Assembly (NCBI RefSeq): GCF_949628215.1 | Contig: NC_134277.1 | Span: 122,118,963 to 122,182,962, forward strand | Direction of reading: 5' to 3' | Length of the DNA stretch: 64,000 nucleotides | Source: Phalacrocorax aristotelis | Lineage: Eukaryota > Chordata > Aves > Suliformes > Phalacrocoracidae | Shown: piece by piece, positions 38,601 through 64,000 of the stretch | How positions within the stretch are numbered: the stretch's first letter is position 1 | Layout: every line of letters starts with the position of its first letter | The notes under the pieces: model-generated | What the model saw: only the letters and a program-made list of their open reading frames with translations | What the model was told of the DNA's origin: nothing | Database searches by the model: none | Made by a program: the position numbers and the translations under genes

Positions 38601-40648
38601 TTTGTGGCTGGCACTGTTAGGAAATGTGTAGCACATCAACACTGAGGCTTGTCAAGCACTGAGTGAATACTGCCACACAGAGTAAAGACAGGGGGTTGCT
38701 TTCAGTTATGCCAAAGAATCCAGCTCCAGGAACAACTGAGTGTGTATGTACAGTAGCTCCAAGCTATATGTCACATGTCAGGGCTTATGTACATAACCCA
38801 GTGGATTAAGGGTCACCAGAATCCAGTAAAATGATGTAAAAAAAGCCAGGCTGGTTAGAAACGAGTCAGGTGGTGATCTTACCTCCACTCATGCTCTGGT
38901 GTGATTTCCCCCTTAGCCTGACGTAGACTTGATGGATGAGTAATGCCTTTCGTTCTGCTGTGGAGTGAGAAATGGGGCTTAAGGCAGGGAAGAGTTGTAG
39001 TCTGGTGTAGTGCTGACACAACAATCTAATCTGTGAATGAAGGTGTTAAAGCAACAGTCAGAATGTCCCGATGTGGTAGATTATGGACTATGTAATTTGG
39101 CTGTACGCACAGAAGTACATAGGGCTTATGGAGATGAGCATGAGCGCACACTACTGTGTCAAATCAGGCAGAGTTTGTAAACTGTGCTTGCCTTTCGGAG
39201 AACCAGAGTCCCAATTCTCTTGCTGGGTACATCACTTTATATGTGGTAGCAATCTTATGTTTCAAAGAGGGACCCAAGAAACTTCTGCTGTTAAAACAAC
39301 ATGGAGGGGGCAGGTGTAAAGTGGAACCCAGCCTGGGTTTGGTTGAGCTTGAAAAACCTGGGTTGATCAACTATGTGCATGTGCAAGTTGTTACAAACTC
39401 CTTCACATAATGGTTGAGCTCAAGTTTCAGGCTGCCTGCTGAGGTTTCCGATCCTCCTCCTGACTCCCTGATCACACCCCTACTTTTGTCTGTGCTTCAG
39501 GTTGTGTGCTGGGTTTGGGTAAGGAAGCAGTGGGAAGGAGGGGATGGAAGAGAGGGGGGTGGTGGCAGGGGGATTCAGGAACATGGAGGATGATGGTTTG
39601 TGGAAGGGGAGATGGCTGTTCCAAGGACCCGGGGAAGCAAATGCAGGCATAGAGTGGTAGGAGATGCAGCCTGGGGTACAGGTTGGCCTGTTGGTTAAGC
39701 TGGTGTAATTTTTCCAACTTTCCAACAATACTGGAAGGAGGACTTGTGCAACCAGAAGCTTTTGCCAAATGCAGTAGTTGAGTTAGTAGTAGTAATAGAT
39801 AACTCAAAATGTTGATCTAGAGAGATAGTTAAATACTTGCTGTAGGCAGGTAAGGGTGAAAATTAAAATGTTAATGACATATGGGAATAAGCCGTCTTTA
39901 TGTTCCTTGCCTATGATGTAGGTTTTATGCTCTATCTCAAGTCATGCAAGCATTTCTCATGCTTGTACGTGTTGATTTTTCAAAAAGTCAGTGTTTTAAG
40001 GCTGCTACGAGTAATGTATTATGTACATGGAAGTGCATTCAGTGAGGTAATAAATAAGGAAAATAAGGTAAAAGTAAGGAAAATACAGATATATTTTAAT
40101 TTCCCTTGACTGTCACCCCAGAGAAGCCAGACACACTCCAAAAGAATTTGTGTGTGTATACATAGGTAAACACACACAAATTTATGTAGAAGCTTTAAGA
40201 CCCTTTCAATCAGGCATATAATATTTTTCACTCATTAAACATTTCCTGGACCAGGTTCCTCATGTGTATGCCTTGAAAATTGGAAAGAACATGGGTTTCC
40301 TTGTTTAATTTGGAACAATTGCTCAGCAAAAGTTGGTTTTGTTTTGGGTTTTTTTTTCAATAACACATTAGGTTTCTTGCAAATAACTTCATCTTTTGGA
40401 GAGCTTCGTGTATGAAAACAGCTAATCTCTTTTGCTTGTGTTGCAAAAGAGATAAATAAGATTATTCTGGTAGCGTACATGCTGAAAGATGTATCTCATG
40501 ATTCCAACTGTGAGTTGCAGTCGGTTATTGGTGAGCGAAAGGAACAAGTAGCAAGAAACAACGAACGTAAAATCGAAAGTGGTGGCGCTGCGGTTCTCAG
40601 TAAGTGTGGAGTGTGTAACTCCAAGTTTCGAAGCTTTTTTTTTGAGGT
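29677..40648. other. Intergenic between tRNA copies 4 and 5
   Basis: 11 kb, mostly AT-rich and without any gene I can support. Notable patches are G13 at 31127-31139, a GC-rich patch at about 36080-36480, a purine/G-rich stretch at about 39515-39620, and short CA/TG tracts near 40149-40185. No CR1 or LTR is recognised. Confidence 0.65.
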
Positions 40649-40721
40649 GGGGAATTAGCTCAAATGGTAGAGCGCTCGCTTAGCATGCGAGAGGTAGCGG
40701 GATCGATGCCCGCATTCTCCA
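40649..40721 (+). tRNA. tRNA-Ala (anticodon AGC), copy 5
   Basis: Identical 73-nt tRNA-Ala on the plus strand, 11 kb from copy 4 and 3.9 kb before UBE2V2. T4 terminator 7 nt after the gene (40729-40732). Upstream (about 40525-40600) the flank has several CpG dinucleotides in an otherwise CpG-poor area, as expected for an active, unmethylated Pol III gene. Confidence 0.98.
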
Positions 40722-43700
40722 GGGAATATTTTCAACATTTGTTTCATTAGAAACTAAGTGGCAGAGTTTAAAAACATTACACTTTGTTTTTCTTGTATGA
40801 GCGTGTAAAAAGCTTGAATGAATTGAAATCTTGGAAAAAAGTTAACACGTTGTTTTAAATAGTTTTTTCTTTTCAGAATCATATGTGTGCTGTTTTGCTT
40901 ACAGGGAGGAAAGAAGTATAATCCTTGCATGAAATAACAAAACTTGCTGACATTTTAATACAATAATAAGTAACATGAACAAATTATAGAGAAAAATAAA
41001 TGAGGGATTTTTTTTTTTATGTGCCCTTAAATCTTTGGTTTATGACCTCATTCATTAGTTAAATTTATATTTGATATTATAGTTTAGTGTATAATGAACA
41101 AAACTTTGTATTTATGATGTAATACTAATTATTTTTGTTCTATTTTGGTTGTACAGGCCATTTATTAGAAACAATGGGCTAGAATATTCTGTAACTCTGT
41201 CAGTCCTGGTAGCAAGATGATGTCCTTTGCTTGTGAATTTTCACATCTGTGAAATATAATGGCAACTTTCACTGTAAAGCTATGCTTGCCCATTTTACTA
41301 TTCTAATTTGATTTTCTTACTAGCTCATTCAGGTATGTAACTGCTTGTACTTCCAGGTTGAGGCGGCACGAGGAAATGAGCAAAATGTACTTCCTATAAA
41401 TACGGTGAATTTGTGCGATCAGGATCTTGGGAGTACACATGTTAGAACAAATGGAAATCAGGAAACAAAAATTATTAATTGGGTTTCAGGTTAAGGAAGG
41501 AGGAGATACTGTGCTGCATGGATGTGCAAGTAGAACCTCTTGGGAAAATAAGAGAACTTGAAGATCCTCCCATGACACAACAAGAAAGGAGTTAAACTCT
41601 GGATGGATGGGCTAGAAATCGAGTTTGCTTATTTCTTTTGTATTCTCCACCTACTGGAGAGAAAAGAGGTATTGCAACTTCAAGACTGCTATATGTTGTG
41701 AATGTGAAGGCTATTGGTCTTCAGGAGTCCCCTCTGGGCTCAGGTAATGATTTAAATGTCCATTTGCTTGGAATGAGACTCTAGTAGTTTTCTACGAGAG
41801 TATTTTTGCTTCCATGTTTTCTGTGTTTCTGTTATTGCTTAATACCTGACACTTACTGTGCTTTTAAAGAGGATGAGTTATGTTGCTCCTCTCGGCTAAT
41901 CAGACACAAGTTTTGCACTGATGAAGTGAGAGGATCTAGTGGGGCTCTGTACAGGTGCCATCTGCCATCACCTGCAGAGCTACGGATTCTGCTGTAAGCT
42001 CTCCAGACTAATCACTGTCGGCTACATTTATACCCCGCTTCTTACAGTGGGGCTTTTCTGCCTGTTAGGGTTTATAGACACAGTAGGACATGAAGATAAG
42101 TAAGAGCTTTTTCTCATCCCATGTGGTGTTTTCTGTCTTTACTTTTAAGGTAGACTATCTTGTGAAGGATTTACTGGATTCAGAGATGCAAGGGTCCTGG
42201 CTGCCAAAAGCACTACCTATGGGAGGAAATTACCTGATGATTGGTAAGCAGTTTCCAGAGCTCTGTGTCAAAGGCAGTGACTACTCTGGGTCAGTCTGCT
42301 TCCCAAGGCAGAAGTTGCACAGAGATAATCTGTGTAAAGAACCACAAGGGTATTTAGCTATGTTATGATTTTTATTATCACTGCTATTCACACAGACTTG
42401 TGCCCTCCGTAATATCATGCTTAAATGAGTTACACAGGTCAGTTATTCTGTGGAAAAAATAATTTGTTTGTCCTAAACTTACTGGAAGGTACCCTTTTCC
42501 TTTGTCTGTGTTTGTAGTCTAAGAAGGGGGAGTAATTATTCCTTACTTGCCTTTTATCAACACTTTTTCCAAATATTACTTAGAAAGGGTGGGATGGACT
42601 TGGGAGCCATTGTTCTGGTAACTCTGGAGGCAGTGTTTTACAGCATGAGAGCCGTCTGTAGAATCAGCACTCGGAAGTCTCAACTCTATAAAAAGCTTCT
42701 TCTAAATAAATTTATTCCACAACATGATTGTAGTACACTGATTTTCTGAGCTGAACGCACTGCTGTTCTAAGCTTTCTCCCAAGGGATGCTGTGTGATGT
42801 TTGACAGTGAAGTTTACAAAAGGTTTTTGTTGTAATGACTACCATTCCCCTATTTCAACCAAGTTGTAAAGCAGAAGTTGTATTTCAAAGAACTCGCCTC
42901 TCACTTTTCAAAAAGAGAAAACTTCATCACCATGGGTAAGCCTTTGATAGCTTGGAAGAAAAGGAACTTACACCTTTGATTTGTTCAGCCTCTAGCTGTC
43001 AGGTATTTTTCACCAAGTTCAGTGTTGGAAAAAAAAATACACTTTTGTCTCAGTAAACTTCCCACAACATCAGAAAAGTGAGGGTTCTACCTAGCCCCCC
43101 CCTCGGCTCCTGTTTTGTCTTTATTTTCTGTGGTTGTGATTAGTAGTATAAGAATTTGTTGCCGTTAACCAGAAGATGGGACTTACACCTAGTGGGTGGG
43201 TACAGACAGAGATGGGCTGCGGAATCCACTGTGTGCTGGCAGGGACTCATAGAATACAAGTCGGCTGTGGTTCGGTAAGCATACAGCTGTATTTGCATCA
43301 CGTCTTAGAAGATAGGCTGGTGTGCTGTTCATCGTTAGCATGGGGTCACTTAAAAAGACAGATGAATCCTTCTGAAAAAATAAGTGCTGAGGCATTAGGT
43401 GGCTGTAGGGCTCCTTTCTGGCTCACAAATAATAGGAAAAGAGGGACAGCTCATGTGGCCTCAAACAGAAGGACATGCCACAGTATTTTCTCTGGTGATG
43501 TTATAATAGGTAGAGAACAAAAATCTTTAAATATTGTGACTTCAGTATCCTTACTGTTACCACTAAATGAAATACTGAAATAGGCTACATAAGAGAATCC
43601 CTACAATCACCTTGGTGTGACAACAGAAAGCTCCACACATCGTTCAAATGCAGCTTAAGAAATAGTTTCCCTGTACTTGGAAAGCTTACTTCTAATTCTG

Positions 43701-44035
43701 GTGGTGGTAACGTGGAAACTCCTCCTTGTTCCTGTTACAGAAATCTGGTCAAAGCTTTTCTTTTATAAAGGTAAAACAGAAATCAATGGAAGAACTAAAA
43801 GCTATGGTAGATTTATATTTTTTTACGTATGCACAGATGACAACTACAGTGTTTGATCTATGATCAGACAGCAGTGGAAAAATGACCGGAGGCAGGCTCT
43901 TGTATGTGCAAGGATGGCAGTGACTCCTCGTTGGCGACGGTGTTCCCGTTACCTGGAGGAAAAACATTTTGCATCCTTGCTTTTTGATTTCTACCAGAGG
44001 AATCTGTAAATGGATGTAACGCGCTCTCATTCTAG
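40722..44035. other. Intergenic, tRNA copy 5 to the UBE2V2 CpG island
   Basis: 3.3 kb of unique AT-rich sequence with no recognisable gene, repeat or RNA. Confidence 0.7.
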
Positions 44036-44623
44036 TCTGTCAGTACGAATTAAGCGTGTATCTACAGTAGGACGGGACGCGGAGACCTGAGCAGGGGCGC
44101 TGCCGCTCGTTAGGGAGGCACCTGCGGGACGGCCGTTGCCGCAAGAGGCGGCTGGGGCTGGCCGAGGGCCCCGGACGGCGCCGCCGAGCCCAGTCCCAGC
44201 CTGCAGCGGCGGCCCCGGCTCCACTTGCGTTCGCTCCCGGGCCTGGTCGGGCAGCTGCGGCGGACGGACCCCTGACCTCCCGGCGGCCGCCGTGCCGTGC
44301 TGTGCTCAGCCCGCCGCCTTCCTGAGAGGGAAGCGGCTTTCCCCCGCCACCCGACCGGCCGGGACGGCGCAAGGTACTGCCGGGAGCGGCCCCGAGCGTC
44401 TGACCGGCCCTCGGCTACCGACCCCGGCGGCCCCGCCCCCTCCCCTTCGCCCCGCCCCCGTCGCTCGCGCGCATCTTCCACCCACCCCTTCCGCCCCCTG
44501 CCTTTGCCGCGCGCGCCTCCGCGCTCAGGAGCTGCGATTACCCTGTGGGAAGTGACGCCCTGTGTCAAGCGGAAGTGACGCGCATCGCGTGCAGGCCCGG
44601 AGCGGCGGGGGGGTTCGGACAAG

Positions 44624-64000
<19,377 letters not shown>

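Noticed and set aside
43176-43583. 135-codon plus-strand frame before the UBE2V2 promoter
   Set aside because: No recognisable domain, no splice or promoter context and ordinary base use; it is best explained as chance.

Overview
The window is vertebrate nuclear DNA, almost certainly from a bird. Its introns hold several CR1 LINE pieces with the avian 3' end and one solo LTR of a type common in birds. The gene order PRKDC - MCM4 - UBE2V2 is the conserved order known from human 8q11.21. The host species cannot be named from the sequence; a neoavian bird is a reasonable inference.

Layout. Positions 1-5922 (minus strand) hold the first six coding exons of PRKDC (DNA-PKcs). Positions 5923-6857 are a CpG-rich bidirectional promoter. 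Positions 6858-19736 (plus strand) hold all of MCM4: 16 coding exons that join in frame to 860 residues, with a poly(A) signal at 20085. From about 20.1 to 44.0 kb is an AT-rich interval with no protein gene I can support. It carries five identical tRNA-Ala(AGC) genes, three on the minus strand and two on the plus strand. Positions 44.04-45.0 kb are a second CpG island, the UBE2V2 promoter and first exon. Exon 2 lies at 63016-63161 after an 18.4-kb intron, and the rest of UBE2V2 lies beyond the right edge.

How the genes relate. The three protein genes all serve genome maintenance: PRKDC in non-homologous end joining, MCM4 in the replicative helicase, and UBE2V2 (with UBE2N) in K63-linked ubiquitin chains for damage tolerance. 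PRKDC and MCM4 start 0.94 kb apart, head to head, with E2F-like and CCAAT motifs between them. The tRNA genes are a separate Pol III unit.

No new biological system was found. The best points for a second look are the dispersed tRNA-Ala set (one copy lacks a close terminator), the two shared or tandem promoter designs, the weak UBE2V2 exon 1 donor, the intronic solo LTR with its target duplication, and a few unexplained patches in the intergenic region and the long intron.
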